Origin: Pseudarthrobacter enclensis
Lineage (GTDB): Bacteria; Actinomycetota; Actinomycetes; Actinomycetales; Micrococcaceae
DNA: 64,000 nucleotides
NCBI RefSeq assembly: GCF_030811655.1
Contig: NZ_JAUSRE010000008.1
Location: 124,001-188,000, forward strand
Direction of reading: 5' to 3'
A program made the translations under genes and the position numbers. Numbering within the stretch: position 1 is the first letter of the stretch; each line of letters begins with the position of its first letter. Under the pieces are notes generated by a model. That model was not told where the DNA came from and searched no databases. It saw nothing but the letters and a program-made list of their open reading frames with translations. Shown piece after piece: positions 8,425 to 16,581 of the stretch.

Positions 8425-8766
8425 TTACGGCCACTCAATTCCCAAGGTTGTACCGCCTCCCAAGGCTGTACCGCCGGAAGCCGGAAGGTCACGCCTGGCG
8501 CCGCACACCGGGCATTTGGTGGTGCGGTCCGGACCCTTGACCCATTGGTGTGACTCCTCCAGCCGGTACTCGTACTTGCCGCCAAGCTGCTGGAGTTGGT
8601 TCAGCGCAACGCTGGCGGCCTCCCACGAGCTCCAGCGGCCCACCTCTGGGCCGGTGTCCCTGGAAATGGCATTGCAGCCTCCATCACCAAGTTCCGGGGC
8701 AACGGCCTGCCTGTTGGACGGCCCGTTCCCGCTGTTCACAGCCTTGTACTCTTCCAGGGTTGCCAT
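8425..8766 (-). CDS. Hypothetical protein with one CxxC, 113 aa
   Basis: I do not recognise this family. The protein is soluble, with a Gly/Asn/Ser-rich first half, a central segment (RWSSWEAASVALNQLQQLGGKYEYRL) likely to be helix-strand, and a C-terminal KCPVCGARRDLP that would make half of a zinc knuckle, so metal binding would need dimerisation or another ligand. The ATG at 8766 lies 19 bases after the stop of the upstream gene; an in-frame GTG at 8778 is an alternative. It sits between an orphan 179-aa gene and the response regulator, all on the minus strand, so it is probably in one transcription unit with them. Confidence 0.6.
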   Translation of the reverse strand: MATLEEYKAVNSGNGPSNRQAVAPELGDGGCNAISRDTGPEVGRWSSWEAASVALNQLQQLGGKYEYRLEESHQWVKGPDRTTKCPVCGARRDLPASGGTALGGGTTLGIEWP

Positions 8767-8785
8767 GGTGCTATCCACTTCGGGA

Positions 8786-9325
8786 TCAGGCCGCCTTCGG
8801 CTGGGGGCGGAGGAGGAAGTCTTCCAGCGACTCGAAGGTGGCCACGGCGTCCTCGAAGGCCGGGTTGCGGTGCGGATGGAGGCGGTGCAGGAGCCCGCCG
8901 TTGTACTGGAGGCGGCGCCGGGCGGTTCCCACTGCGCGGCCGGCGTACTCCAGGTCCCCTGGATGGCGCGGCAGTGCCCGGGTCACGCACTGGATGGAGG
9001 TCAAGGCGACAGCAAGGATGTTGGCGTCCAACTGCCGTCCGGCCGTCCGGTGGTTCCGCAGTTCGGCGGCAAAGCCGTCCCACACTTCGCGGGCTGCGAT
9101 GCGCGCTACTTCCGTCCGGGCCTCGTTTGCCGGCAACCCCCTGCCCGTGAGGTCTTCATAGAGGCAGTCGAAACGGGTGCGGAGTTCCTGTGCCTTCCTG
9201 CCCGCTTGGGTTCGGGTGGACACTGCGGATTTGAAATTGGACGGGTGAAGGAGCATCGCCCTCCGGCGTGCGGCTTCGGCCCGGGGCACGGGAACGGGAC
9301 GGAACGTGAGGATGTCAGCGGACAT
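8786..9325 (-). CDS. Hypothetical protein, 179 aa, mostly helical
   Basis: Not recognised. The ATG at 9325 has a good AAAGGA site 7 bases upstream; longer in-frame starts have none. The protein is rich in Arg, Ala and Leu with long amphipathic helices (for example EARTEVARIAAREVWDGFAAEL) and has no signal peptide or membrane segment. A Pro-rich N-terminus (LTFRPVPVPRAEAARRR) is basic. It is followed after 19 bases by the 113-aa CxxC protein. Codon use looks like that of its neighbours, so I take it as a genuine native gene, but no function can be given. Confidence 0.65.
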   Translation of the reverse strand: MSADILTFRPVPVPRAEAARRRAMLLHPSNFKSAVSTRTQAGRKAQELRTRFDCLYEDLTGRGLPANEARTEVARIAAREVWDGFAAELRNHRTAGRQLDANILAVALTSIQCVTRALPRHPGDLEYAGRAVGTARRRLQYNGGLLHRLHPHRNPAFEDAVATFESLEDFLLRPQPKAA

Positions 9326-9665
9326 GCCGGTCCTTTCAAATTCCAGCCAGCGTGCAGGGTGCGCTTGCGCGGCGGCGGGGCGACCTCTTTGCCGCCACCG
9401 CACGGATTGTCGCTGGGGTCTTCGGGGGATTGCCTTCCGGCCTCGCTGCTTGAGGACCCGGTGGCGCTTTTACAAGCATGCCAAGCATCCTGAACCCTGC
9501 TATAGGGCTAAAGGTCCTGTCTCGGGCCTGGTCCCTTACTGGTTTGTTGGCTGCGGGCAGGTGGAAGGCGGGGGGCTTTATGCCCTGTTTCCGGCAGGGG
9601 GCCGGTCCTAGCCTGAACGAAGGAAGCGCGGCGTACGGCCGCGTGCCGGACCCGGGAGGCACAGG
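9326..9665. other. Gene-free stretch between divergent genes
   Basis: About 340 bases between the 179-aa gene (minus) and the membrane protein (plus). Candidate frames across it are low-complexity shadows. The GGGAGG site of the plus-strand gene lies at its right edge. I see no RNA gene, no strong hairpin and no clear promoter. Confidence 0.4.
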
Positions 9666-10367
9666 GTGAAATCGGCAAACGCAAGCATCATCACAGGAGT
9701 CATCCTCATTGCGCTCGGCGTGCTGTTGCTGCTGGACAGGATGGGCGTGACGGACACGGCAGCATTCGTGGCGCCCCTGATCTTCGCGGCCGTTGGCGTG
9801 TTGTTCCTGTCGCTGTTCGTCCGGCGCCGGGAGAACTGGTGGGCGGCCATCCCCGGGTCCGTGTTCCTGGGCCTGGCCGCCGTCATCACAGCCACCCAGC
9901 TCACGGCCGGCACCTGGGGTGCAGCGCTCCTGTTCCTGTTCATGGGTGCCGGTTTCGCGGCCGTGTTCCTGCGGGAGCCCGGGAACTGGTGGGCCCTGAT
10001 CCCGTCCGGCGTCATGGTCACCCTGGCGGTCATTGTGGCCCTGCCGCAGGCACTGCAGGGCACGCCAACGGCCGCCGTCCTCTTCCTGGGCCTGGCGGCC
10101 ACCTTCGGCGTGCTTTCCCTGATCCCGGTGCGCGTTGATGAGGCCAGCAGCCAGACGGAACGGATGAGATGGCCGTTGATTCCTGCGGGCATCCTTGCCG
10201 TCATGGGCCTGATCTTCGTGCTGCAGGCCATGGCCGTGCTTATCCCCGTGGATTTCGCCTTCCCCGCGGTGATGATCCTGGCCGGCATCGCCCTCATGGT
10301 CTACGCCTACCTCGCCCACCGGGACGGACGCCAAAGGGCCCACGGCGCAGGGCCCAAGGCAGGCTGA
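9666..10367 (+). CDS. Multi-pass membrane protein (LiaF-TM/DUF5668-like), 233 aa
   Basis: A GTG start at 9666 follows a GGGAGG site. The protein has about seven hydrophobic segments, the first being ILIALGVLLLLDRMG at residues 11-25. Paired segments with conserved ENWWAAIPG and GNWWALIPSG (around 57 and 114) show an internal duplication. The first segment resembles the GxxLLLxRxG pattern of LiaF-type and DUF5668 transmembrane domains, which is only a loose match. The C-terminus (HRDGRQRAHGAGPKAG) is short and basic, probably cytosolic. It converges on the TDT transporter gene. Function unknown. Confidence 0.7.
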   Translation: MKSANASIITGVILIALGVLLLLDRMGVTDTAAFVAPLIFAAVGVLFLSLFVRRRENWWAAIPGSVFLGLAAVITATQLTAGTWGAALLFLFMGAGFAAVFLREPGNWWALIPSGVMVTLAVIVALPQALQGTPTAAVLFLGLAATFGVLSLIPVRVDEASSQTERMRWPLIPAGILAVMGLIFVLQAMAVLIPVDFAFPAVMILAGIALMVYAYLAHRDGRQRAHGAGPKAG

Positions 10368-10383
10368 ACCCTTACGGGCCAGT

Positions 10384-11454
10384 TCACGGCCGGGTCGGTG
10401 CAAGCAGCGTGGCCCACAGGTGCCACAGCATGCCGCCCAGGGTGGCCAGGAACGCGGCAACGGCCAGCCACAGTTCCGCGCGGCCAATGGCAGCCACCAG
10501 CGGGAGCTGGTCGGCGCGGCCAAGGTAGATGCCCGCCACGGCGTACATGCCCAGGGGAAAAATGACGCTCCACAGGCCCGGCTCGTAAGCCAACGGCACC
10601 CGGTGGACCAGGTGCCGCCACCAGCCGGCGGCCAGGAGCACGGGGAAAAGCCATGAGGCGAACGACCAGAACACCACCGAGGCGCCGGCCACAAGACCGC
10701 GCGTCGCATCCACCATGGGCGCTCCGGCCATCTCCACGATCCGGGCCCCCGCCAGGACGCTGATGGCCATGGCGCCCATGGCCACAAAGTAGGCCGGGCG
10801 CAGGTCCTGCGGCCGGATGGGGTAGGTCATCAGCCGCAGCGAGACGAAGATCCCCACGGCGGCGTACAGGATCAGCCCCACCGACCAGGCAACGACGGCG
10901 ACCAGGGCCAGCGCCGCTCGCCAGTCCGGTACGGCCAGCGGCTCGATGGACGCGGCCGCGACCGCCACGGACTGGCTTGCCACGCACCAGATGAACCACG
11001 ACCCGTTGGCGTCCTTCACCACTGGCCGCTCGGACCTGCCCAGCACGGCTGTCCAGGGCACGACGTAGCCGAGCACCACCCAGGCAAGCACCGCAACCAC
11101 CAGGAGTGCCGCCGTCGTGCCTTGCCATCCCGCCATGCCAAGGCGCGTGCCCAGCACGTTCGTCCCGGCGATGAACGTGAAAAAGCCGAAGGCCCGGCCC
11201 GGATCCAGGAAGTCGCCGCGCATGTCCGCCGGGAATCGGGCCAGGCGGAGCACGCTGAGCGCCAGTATCACCAGGTAGGAGAGCGCACACACCGCCAGGA
11301 GGGCCAGTGAGAGGGTATGGAATCCTTCCAGTTCAAGTCCCACGGAGATGATGCCGCTGGCCATGGTGAGGGCGAAGTAGCCGGGGGTAAGCGTCCGCAC
11401 CGCATGCTTTGCACGGGAGCCGAAGGAGTGCCGGGCGTCAGTGGCGGTGTCCAT
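10384..11454 (-). CDS. TDT/SLAC1-family transporter (TehA-like), 356 aa
   Basis: A ten-helix membrane protein of the tellurite-resistance/dicarboxylate transporter (SLAC1, voltage-dependent anion channel) family. The N-terminal LTPGYFALTMASGIISVG (about 23-40) is the family hallmark, and the helical-hairpin periodicity (for example SWLFPVLLAAGWWRHL) fits throughout. Family members move monovalent anions, sulfite or C4-dicarboxylates; the substrate cannot be told here. There is no SD before the ATG at 11454, but a TAAGCT -10-like hexamer ends six bases upstream, so a leaderless transcript is likely. Confidence 0.88.
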   Translation of the reverse strand: MDTATDARHSFGSRAKHAVRTLTPGYFALTMASGIISVGLELEGFHTLSLALLAVCALSYLVILALSVLRLARFPADMRGDFLDPGRAFGFFTFIAGTNVLGTRLGMAGWQGTTAALLVVAVLAWVVLGYVVPWTAVLGRSERPVVKDANGSWFIWCVASQSVAVAAASIEPLAVPDWRAALALVAVVAWSVGLILYAAVGIFVSLRLMTYPIRPQDLRPAYFVAMGAMAISVLAGARIVEMAGAPMVDATRGLVAGASVVFWSFASWLFPVLLAAGWWRHLVHRVPLAYEPGLWSVIFPLGMYAVAGIYLGRADQLPLVAAIGRAELWLAVAAFLATLGGMLWHLWATLLAPTRP

Positions 11455-11460
11455 CCACCA

Positions 11461-11466
11461 AGCTTA
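11461..11466 (-). promoter_or_regulatory. Putative -10 element for leaderless TDT transporter mRNA
   Basis: On the minus strand, TAAGCT ends six bases before the ATG at 11454. With the usual 6-7 base gap to the start point, transcription would begin at or next to the ATG. The same hexamer and spacing precede purN. Confidence 0.45.
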
Positions 11467-11498
11467 GGGCCGTCAAATCCTGCGGTGCGGAGGGCGGT

Positions 11499-12407
11499 TC
11501 ACCGTGCCCCGGCCTGGGCTTCCGCTCTTGCCTTGATGCCGGCCAGCTCCTCTGCCTGGCTGCGCTCCGACATCTTGATGGCCAGCGCGTCAACGGCGGC
11601 CTCCGCCATGTTCCGGGGGACCACATCGGACCGCATGCTGAGCCGGGTTCCGCTGTCTTCGGGCGTCACCTCCACTTTGAAGACAGGACCCAGGGCAGCT
11701 TTGGAGGTGAAGTGCCTGTTCGGTACGTACTCGGTGTATTCGTGGGTGGTCCTGAGCGGTATGCCAAGGACTGTCCACGCCGCCCGGAAGGTGGTCCCCA
11801 CACCCTCGGGGGTGGTCTTGAGCTCCGAAATCTCAACATTGGGACCCAGCCAGACCCGTGGATCCTTCACCATGTCAAACACCACATCCACGGGCGCGGC
11901 GATCATGATGCTGTCCCGCCACGTCAGGGTCTGGCTGAACCCGGCGTCGCTTGATTCCGGAACCGCCTTCTTTCCGGTCTCCACCAGGCTCTTGACGTTG
12001 GCCACCATGCCCTGGATGTCGTCTTCGGTCAGCCGGACGAACAGTGCCTGGACGGGGACCCGGACCACGGGCGCACCAATTTCCAGGGCGGACTCCACCG
12101 TCAGCTCCGTGCCGCTGCCATTGACCGGCTCCAGGGAGAACGTGATGACCGGCCCCACGGATGCCTTGGAGACAATGCGCTTGTTGGGCACAACGTCCCG
12201 GTATTCATGCGTGACGTGCATGGGTATGCCCCACGTCTTGGCGGACCACCGCGCAGAGGTGCCCACGCCGTCGGGCTTGATGTCCAGCTGGGTGACGTCG
12301 CTGTCTCCCGGGAACGCCTTCATCCAGTTCGTCGGGTCGCTGAGGAAGGTGAACACCGTATCCACGGGGGCCTTGATCACAGTGCTTTGAAGGATGTTCC
12401 TGCTCAT
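11499..12407 (-). CDS. SRPBCC protein with two tandem START-like domains, 302 aa
   Basis: Two copies of a polyketide-cyclase/START-like (SRPBCC) domain lie head to tail at about residues 1-145 and 155-290. Each has the same blocks: APVDTVFTFLSDPTNW / APVDVVFDMVKDPRVW, GVGTSARWSAKTWGIPM / GVGTTFRAAWTVLGIPL, and THEYRDVVPNKRIVSKASVGP / THEYTEYVPNRHFTSKAALGP. The family binds hydrophobic ligands in a helix-grip cavity. Most members have a single domain; here one chain could make an intramolecular pair of cavities. GGAG precedes the ATG at 12407. It has no signal peptide. The ligand is unknown. Confidence 0.87.
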   Translation of the reverse strand: MSRNILQSTVIKAPVDTVFTFLSDPTNWMKAFPGDSDVTQLDIKPDGVGTSARWSAKTWGIPMHVTHEYRDVVPNKRIVSKASVGPVITFSLEPVNGSGTELTVESALEIGAPVVRVPVQALFVRLTEDDIQGMVANVKSLVETGKKAVPESSDAGFSQTLTWRDSIMIAAPVDVVFDMVKDPRVWLGPNVEISELKTTPEGVGTTFRAAWTVLGIPLRTTHEYTEYVPNRHFTSKAALGPVFKVEVTPEDSGTRLSMRSDVVPRNMAEAAVDALAIKMSERSQAEELAGIKARAEAQAGAR

Positions 12408-12505
12408 GTTCTCGCTCCGTTCTGCCGCGCGCGGGTTCCCGCGCCGGCAGTTCCAGTGCAGTCCCCGGACGGGGGCGGAACCAGAGGAGAAAGTCCCAGC
12501 CGCAG

Positions 12506-13270
12506 CTAGGAAGCCCCGTCCGCCCGGCCCCAGTGCTCCCGCAGCAGCGTGGCGACGCGCTCGGGTTCCGCCCGGTGCGGGGGATCGAAGTGGTGGCGCT
12601 CCGGGAAGACTTCAAGCCGGAAATCGGGGAAGACACGGGAGAGCCGCGCCGCGTTGTCCGCCTGCTCATCCGGGCTGCTCATGCCGCCCAGCACGAACAG
12701 CACGGGTTTCGTGAAGACCGCCAGGCTGTTCGGGTCCAGGTCATACGTAGTGAACGCCTGCAGGAAGGCGCTGATCCCGGCGGGGCGTTTCGCCATCCAC
12801 GACGGTGGAGGGCCAGGCGGTGGAGGCGGCAGGACGGCGTCGGGCTTCACCTGCAGCCTGGTGAAGGCGGGCAGGAACTGATCAGGCGGCAGCGCAGCCA
12901 GCTCCCCATAGCGCTGCCAGAGCCTGGTGTGCGCAGGACTCCAGTCCCAGTTTCCCGCCCAGGCCGGCTCCAGCAGGGCCAGGCTCTTGAGCCGCTCCGG
13001 GTGCCTTGCGGTGAGTGCCAGGGCAGCGGCGCCGCCGCCGGAGTAGCCGAGCAGGTGGAAGGTGTCCCAGCCGCGCAGGTCGGCCTCGCGGAGCACGCCG
13101 TCCACCTCGGTGTTCAGGCTCCAGCCCGGCGGGGGTGCGTCCGTGGCGTAGAGCTCCAGGTCCTTCGCCACCGCGTCCACGGCCGGTCCCAGAACCTCCA
13201 GGAGCCTGCCGTAAGCGGGCCCGGCCGGGAGCACGCTGCCCGGCAGCAGGATGACGCGGTACGGTTCCAT
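12506..13270 (-). CDS. Alpha/beta hydrolase, 254 aa
   Basis: The fold is shown by an N-terminal strand (YRVILLPGSVLP, oxyanion-hole region), the nucleophile elbow GYSGGG near residue 94, and a C-terminal PERHHFDPPHR supplying the catalytic His. A polyproline run (LPPPPPGPPPSW) in the cap region is unusual. The ATG at 13270 has a GGAAGGT site; longer in-frame extensions run into the neighbouring gene. It lies 4 bases after the stop of the TfoX-N gene, so the two form an operon. Likely an esterase/lipase-type hydrolase of unknown substrate. Confidence 0.85.
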   Translation of the reverse strand: MEPYRVILLPGSVLPAGPAYGRLLEVLGPAVDAVAKDLELYATDAPPPGWSLNTEVDGVLREADLRGWDTFHLLGYSGGGAAALALTARHPERLKSLALLEPAWAGNWDWSPAHTRLWQRYGELAALPPDQFLPAFTRLQVKPDAVLPPPPPGPPPSWMAKRPAGISAFLQAFTTYDLDPNSLAVFTKPVLFVLGGMSSPDEQADNAARLSRVFPDFRLEVFPERHHFDPPHRAEPERVATLLREHWGRADGAS

Positions 13271-13274
13271 GCCG

Positions 13275-13688
13275 CTACCTTCCGCTGCCGCCGTCAGCCC
13301 TGCGGGTGGCGGGTTTCGCGGCCCGGGGTGCCTTAGGCGCTTTGCCGGGCAGCGAGCCGACATAATCCAACGCCTTGCCGGCCCAGGCCCGCGCCCGGGC
13401 GTCATCGCCGTCGCCCTCTTCATTCCATACGTCCGGCAGCCCGGTGTACCCGCCCATGGGCCGGTCCGCCGGGCCGAAGGGCACGGTCCGCTCGGACGAC
13501 TCCAGCAACTCCCTGTCCTCAGGGGAGAGCTTCACACCGATGGTGGAACCGAACAGGCCCGCGAACATGTTGCCGTTGACGAACGCGCCCAAGTTCCCGA
13601 ACATCGGTTTCACCACTGCGTCCGGATGGTCCGGGACCACGCGGCGGAACCGCTCTTTTTCTTCCTGGGTTGCCTTGGGCATCTCCAT
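13275..13688 (-). CDS. TfoX N-terminal-domain protein, 137 aa
   Basis: Residues about 1-105 match the TfoX/Sxy N-terminal domain: FRRVVPDHPDAVVKPMFGNLGAFVNGNMFAGLFGSTIGVKL, then PFGPADRPMGGYTGLPD. The TfoX C-terminal domain found in the proteobacterial competence regulator is absent; a basic Lys/Ala/Pro-rich tail (KAPKAPRAAKPATRR) follows instead. Such stand-alone domains are frequent in actinobacteria, where a role in competence has not been shown. GGGAG precedes the ATG at 13688. It is the first gene of a two-gene operon with the hydrolase. Confidence 0.82.
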   Translation of the reverse strand: MEMPKATQEEKERFRRVVPDHPDAVVKPMFGNLGAFVNGNMFAGLFGSTIGVKLSPEDRELLESSERTVPFGPADRPMGGYTGLPDVWNEEGDGDDARARAWAGKALDYVGSLPGKAPKAPRAAKPATRRADGGSGR

Positions 13689-13887
13689 CGCTTCATCTCC
13701 CGGTGGCACGGTTGTTCCGCAGATCTGGATGCAGGATATGCCTCTTTGACAGCGGCGGATAGGGGACCCGGGAGGCCGGGCACAACCGGCAATTGATCGG
13801 CATTTGAACAGGACAAACTTCGCCGGCGGGTGTTATACCTGACCGTAGGCAACTAAATCCTTAGGCTGCCTGCAGAGGGCGAATTCC

Positions 13888-14415
13888 GTGGATCCGGGGC
13901 TTTCCCGGGGGCTGGAGGCAAGGGTGCTGGTCAACGCAGCCCGTGCCCGGGCGGCCGGATGGCGCGCCCGGTCCTGCCGGAAGCGTCTGTATGGCGGCAT
14001 GGCCCTCGCCGGACTCGTCCTGCTCACTGCCTGCAGCGGCGGCACCAGCCACTCGGTGTCCACTGCCGTCAAGGACAGCTCCTCCGCCGTCGCCACTGCC
14101 CGGATCGCCCTCCGCCAGGACATGGACGGCAAGCTGACGCGCGCCGCTACCTCCACAACCCTTGACGATGAGCTCAAGGAGATCCAGACCAGCCGGAGCA
14201 CGGTCCTGAAGCTCTCGCCGGCCACCCCGGAGGACCGCGATACCCAAAAGCAGGCGCTGGACGTGCTGGACCAGTGCGCCGCGGGTTTCGCCACGGCGCG
14301 GGCCGCACTGGCAACGAACGACGGCGGCAACCCCTCGCTCCCCGACGGTGACAAGGCCCTCGCCGGCGCACAGGACGCCCTCAAGCAGCTCGAAGACAAG
14401 GTGGGATCAAAGTGA
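13888..14415 (+). CDS. Putative lipoprotein, first gene of Nramp-PRC operon, 175 aa
   Basis: A GTG start at 13888 has AGAGGG 8 bases before it. An unusually long basic N-terminus (residues 1-35, Arg-rich) precedes a hydrophobic stretch and the lipobox LTAC with cysteine at about residue 49; a later start cannot be excluded. The rest is predicted helical (STAVKDSSSAVATARIALRQD, DDELKEIQTSRSTVLK, QKQALDVLDQ), Ala- and Asp-rich, and without known domains. Its stop overlaps the next start as GTGA (14412-14415), tying it to the Nramp-like transporter. It may be an extracytoplasmic accessory to that transporter; this is inferred from position only. Confidence 0.72.
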   Translation: MDPGLSRGLEARVLVNAARARAAGWRARSCRKRLYGGMALAGLVLLTACSGGTSHSVSTAVKDSSSAVATARIALRQDMDGKLTRAATSTTLDDELKEIQTSRSTVLKLSPATPEDRDTQKQALDVLDQCAAGFATARAALATNDGGNPSLPDGDKALAGAQDALKQLEDKVGSK

Positions 14416-15638
14416 AGCGGCTGCTCGGCGTCGCGCTTGGGATCCTCACCGCCATCGGCGGGTTCGTGGACATCGGGGACCTGGTGACCAATGCCGTGGT
14501 GGGTTCCCGCTTTGGCCTGTCCCTGGTGTGGGTGGTGGCCGTCGGCGTCGTGGGGATCTGCCTGTTCGCCAACATGTCCGGCCGCGTGGCCGCGGTGTCC
14601 GGCCGTGCCACCTTCGAGGTGATCCGTGAACGGCTGGGCGCACGGGCAGGGCTGGCCAACCTTGCAGCATCGTTCCTGATCAACCTGATGACCGTGACCG
14701 CGGAAATCGGGGGTATCGCCCTGTCGCTGCAACTGGCCAGCAGCGTCGACTACCTGCTGTGGATTCCCGTGGCGGCGGTGGCGGTGTGGCTAGTGATTTG
14801 GCGCGTCCGGTTCTCCATCATGGAAAACGTCACCGGCCTGCTGGGGCTGACGCTGGTCATCTTCGCCGTGGCAGTGTTCCTGCTCAAGCCGGACTGGGGG
14901 GCACTCGCGGGGCAGCTGGCGCCCACGGTGCCGCAACAGGAAACGTTCTGGAGCTACAGTTACTACGCGATCGCCCTGTTTGGGGCCGCGATGACACCGT
15001 ACGAAGTCTTCTTCTTTTCCTCCGGCGCTGTGGAGGAAAAGTGGAGCGTGAAGGACCTCGCCCAGTCCCGGATCAACGTCCTGGTGGGCTTCCCCCTGGG
15101 CGGGCTGCTGTCCGTCTCCATCGCAGTGTGCGCCGCCATCGTCCTCCTCCCGGCAGGGGTTTCGGTGACCTCGCTGTCCCAGGTGGTCCTGCCCGTGGCC
15201 GAGGGTGCCGGCAAGCTCGGGCTGGCATTCGTCCTGGTGGGCATGGTGGCGGCAACCTTCGGGGCAGCGCTGGAAACCACCCTTTCCAGCGGGTACACCC
15301 TGGCGCAGTTCTTTGGCTGGTCCTGGGGCAAGTTCCGCCGTCCCGCCCAGGCCGCCCGCTTCCACCTGTCCATGATTGTGTGCCTGCTGGTGGGCATGGC
15401 TGTCCTGGCCACCGGCGTCGACCCCGTTTTGGTGACCGAATACTCGGTGGTGTTTTCCGCGATCGCCCTTCCCCTGACCTACCTGCCCATCCTGATCGTG
15501 GCCAACGATCCCCAGTACATGGGCGAGCACGTAAACGGGCGCGTCGTGAACGTGCTGGGCATGGTCTTCCTGGTGATCATCCTGGTGGCCTCCATCGCCG
15601 CCATTCCCCTGATGATCGTGACAGGAGCAGGCTCATGA
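14412..15638 (+). CDS. Nramp-family divalent-metal transporter with atypical metal-site motifs, 408 aa
   Basis: Eleven or so membrane helices with an Nramp/LeuT-type layout. TM1 reads GGFVDIGDLVTN (Asp20-Ile-Gly-Asp23) where canonical Nramps have DPGN. TM6 reads GAAMTPYEVFF (Met194-Thr-Pro-Tyr-Glu198) instead of the MPH motif. Substitutions at exactly these metal-ligand positions imply a different substrate or mechanism; Nramp relatives that carry Mg2+ are known to differ at these sites. The start GTG overlaps the lipoprotein stop, and the stop overlaps the next ATG (ATGA, 15635-15638). It is therefore the core of a tightly coupled four-gene operon. Confidence 0.87.
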   Translation: MKRLLGVALGILTAIGGFVDIGDLVTNAVVGSRFGLSLVWVVAVGVVGICLFANMSGRVAAVSGRATFEVIRERLGARAGLANLAASFLINLMTVTAEIGGIALSLQLASSVDYLLWIPVAAVAVWLVIWRVRFSIMENVTGLLGLTLVIFAVAVFLLKPDWGALAGQLAPTVPQQETFWSYSYYAIALFGAAMTPYEVFFFSSGAVEEKWSVKDLAQSRINVLVGFPLGGLLSVSIAVCAAIVLLPAGVSVTSLSQVVLPVAEGAGKLGLAFVLVGMVAATFGAALETTLSSGYTLAQFFGWSWGKFRRPAQAARFHLSMIVCLLVGMAVLATGVDPVLVTEYSVVFSAIALPLTYLPILIVANDPQYMGEHVNGRVVNVLGMVFLVIILVASIAAIPLMIVTGAGS

Positions 15639-16045
15639 CGTCCGCGTCCGCCCCGCTGCCCAGGGCCCCGAAGGTGGGAGGGCGCATCCTCGATGCCCAG
15701 CTGCACCTGATGGACCGCCAGGTTTTGGATCACGACGGCGTCCCGGTCACCACCGTGGACGACCTTGAGGTGAGCGGGCCTGCCTTGGACGTGGAGATTG
15801 CGCCGGGGTCTCCCGCCCCGGTGATCACCGCGCTGCTGACCGGGTCGGTGCTGGGCACGCGCATCTTCGGCGGCAGGCCGCCGTCGTCCCGGCTGATCCG
15901 CATCCCGTGGAAGGACGTGGCGGAGGTGGGCGTGGTGGTGCGGCTTGGGGTCAAGGGTGAGCCCCTGGACGCCAGCTGGGTGGAGCGATGGGTCCGGGAC
16001 AAGATCATCGCGCGTATTCCGGGAGGCAGCCATGATCCTCGGTGA
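15635..16045 (+). CDS. PRC-barrel-like protein, 136 aa
   Basis: The N-terminus (GGRILDAQLHLMDRQVLDHDGVPVTTVDDLEV, about 15-46) is a PRC-barrel-type beta sheet: the 'set' and 'go-beyond' strands with DxDGxPV. The middle is proline/glycine-rich (APGSPAPVITALLTGSVLG) and the end is RIPWKDVAEVGVVVRLGVK, then a short helix. The ATG at 15635 overlaps the Nramp stop and has AGGAG upstream. Its end overlaps the next gene by 14 bases. PRC-barrels serve as regulatory or assembly modules, also on Mg2+ transport proteins, so this may be a cytosolic regulatory partner of the transporter. The function is an inference. Confidence 0.78.
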   Translation: MTSASAPLPRAPKVGGRILDAQLHLMDRQVLDHDGVPVTTVDDLEVSGPALDVEIAPGSPAPVITALLTGSVLGTRIFGGRPPSSRLIRIPWKDVAEVGVVVRLGVKGEPLDASWVERWVRDKIIARIPGGSHDPR

Positions 16046-16379
16046 CCTGCTGGGCACGCCCGTGCTGGATGCCGACGGCGGCCGGCTGGGCCGCGTAGCC
16101 GACGTCCGGTTCGTGCTGGACGGCACGCCGCACCAGCTGATGGCCGAGCCTCGGCTGCTGGGGCTGGTGGTCGGCCCGCACAGCGCTTCCTCGTTCATGG
16201 GCTACGAGCGGAACGGCCTCACCCGGCCCCGCATGATTGCCCGGATCCTCCGGTGGCGGCATCGCGGATCCTTCCTGGTGCTGTGGGAGGACATTGCGGT
16301 GGTGGGCAACCGCTCCGTCCGGCTCCGGCCCGGGTTCACCCGCTACAGCACTGCACTGGATGACCATGCCCAGGCCTGA
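16032..16379 (+). CDS. Second PRC-barrel-like protein, 115 aa
   Basis: It starts with LGDLLGTPVLDADGGRLGRVADVRFVLDG (residues 3-31), a clear PRC-barrel start with the DxxGxxLGxVxD signature. A second half follows (LLGLVVGPHSASSFMGYERNGL, then WEDIAVVGNRSVRLRPGF). The ATG at 16032 has GGGAGG 5 bases upstream and lies within the end of the previous gene. It differs from the first PRC protein in sequence, so the two may form a heterodimer. It is the last gene of the operon; no terminator-like hairpin is obvious right after it. Its role with the transporter is inferred from position. Confidence 0.78.
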   Translation: MILGDLLGTPVLDADGGRLGRVADVRFVLDGTPHQLMAEPRLLGLVVGPHSASSFMGYERNGLTRPRMIARILRWRHRGSFLVLWEDIAVVGNRSVRLRPGFTRYSTALDDHAQA

Positions 16380-16581
16380 CAGGGGCCTGAACAGGGAAGC
16401 GATTAGGTGTGCGCCGAATCTCCTGTAGTGTGGAACCTGTTGTTGTGTTTATGCAGTTGGTAGTTCAGGCAGTACGCGCGGTCGAAAGTCCGTGTTCTTC
16501 TGAAGTAGCGGTTTTTGAACACCCCACGCCGGAGGGCCCGAAAGTCGGGACATTCCCTCCACCTTCACGAAGGACAAAATA
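16380..16581 (+). promoter_or_regulatory. Long leader region of cold-shock gene
   Basis: About 200 bases lie before the cold-shock ATG with no ORF. Long structured 5' leaders are typical of cspA-type genes and mediate temperature-dependent translation. AAGGAC lies just before the ATG. An exact start point or cold box could not be assigned. Confidence 0.4.

Noticed and set aside
9336..10787. 483-residue minus-strand frame
   Set aside because: It spans a real plus-strand membrane protein gene and the end of the TDT gene, with His/Gln/Gly-rich low-complexity content.
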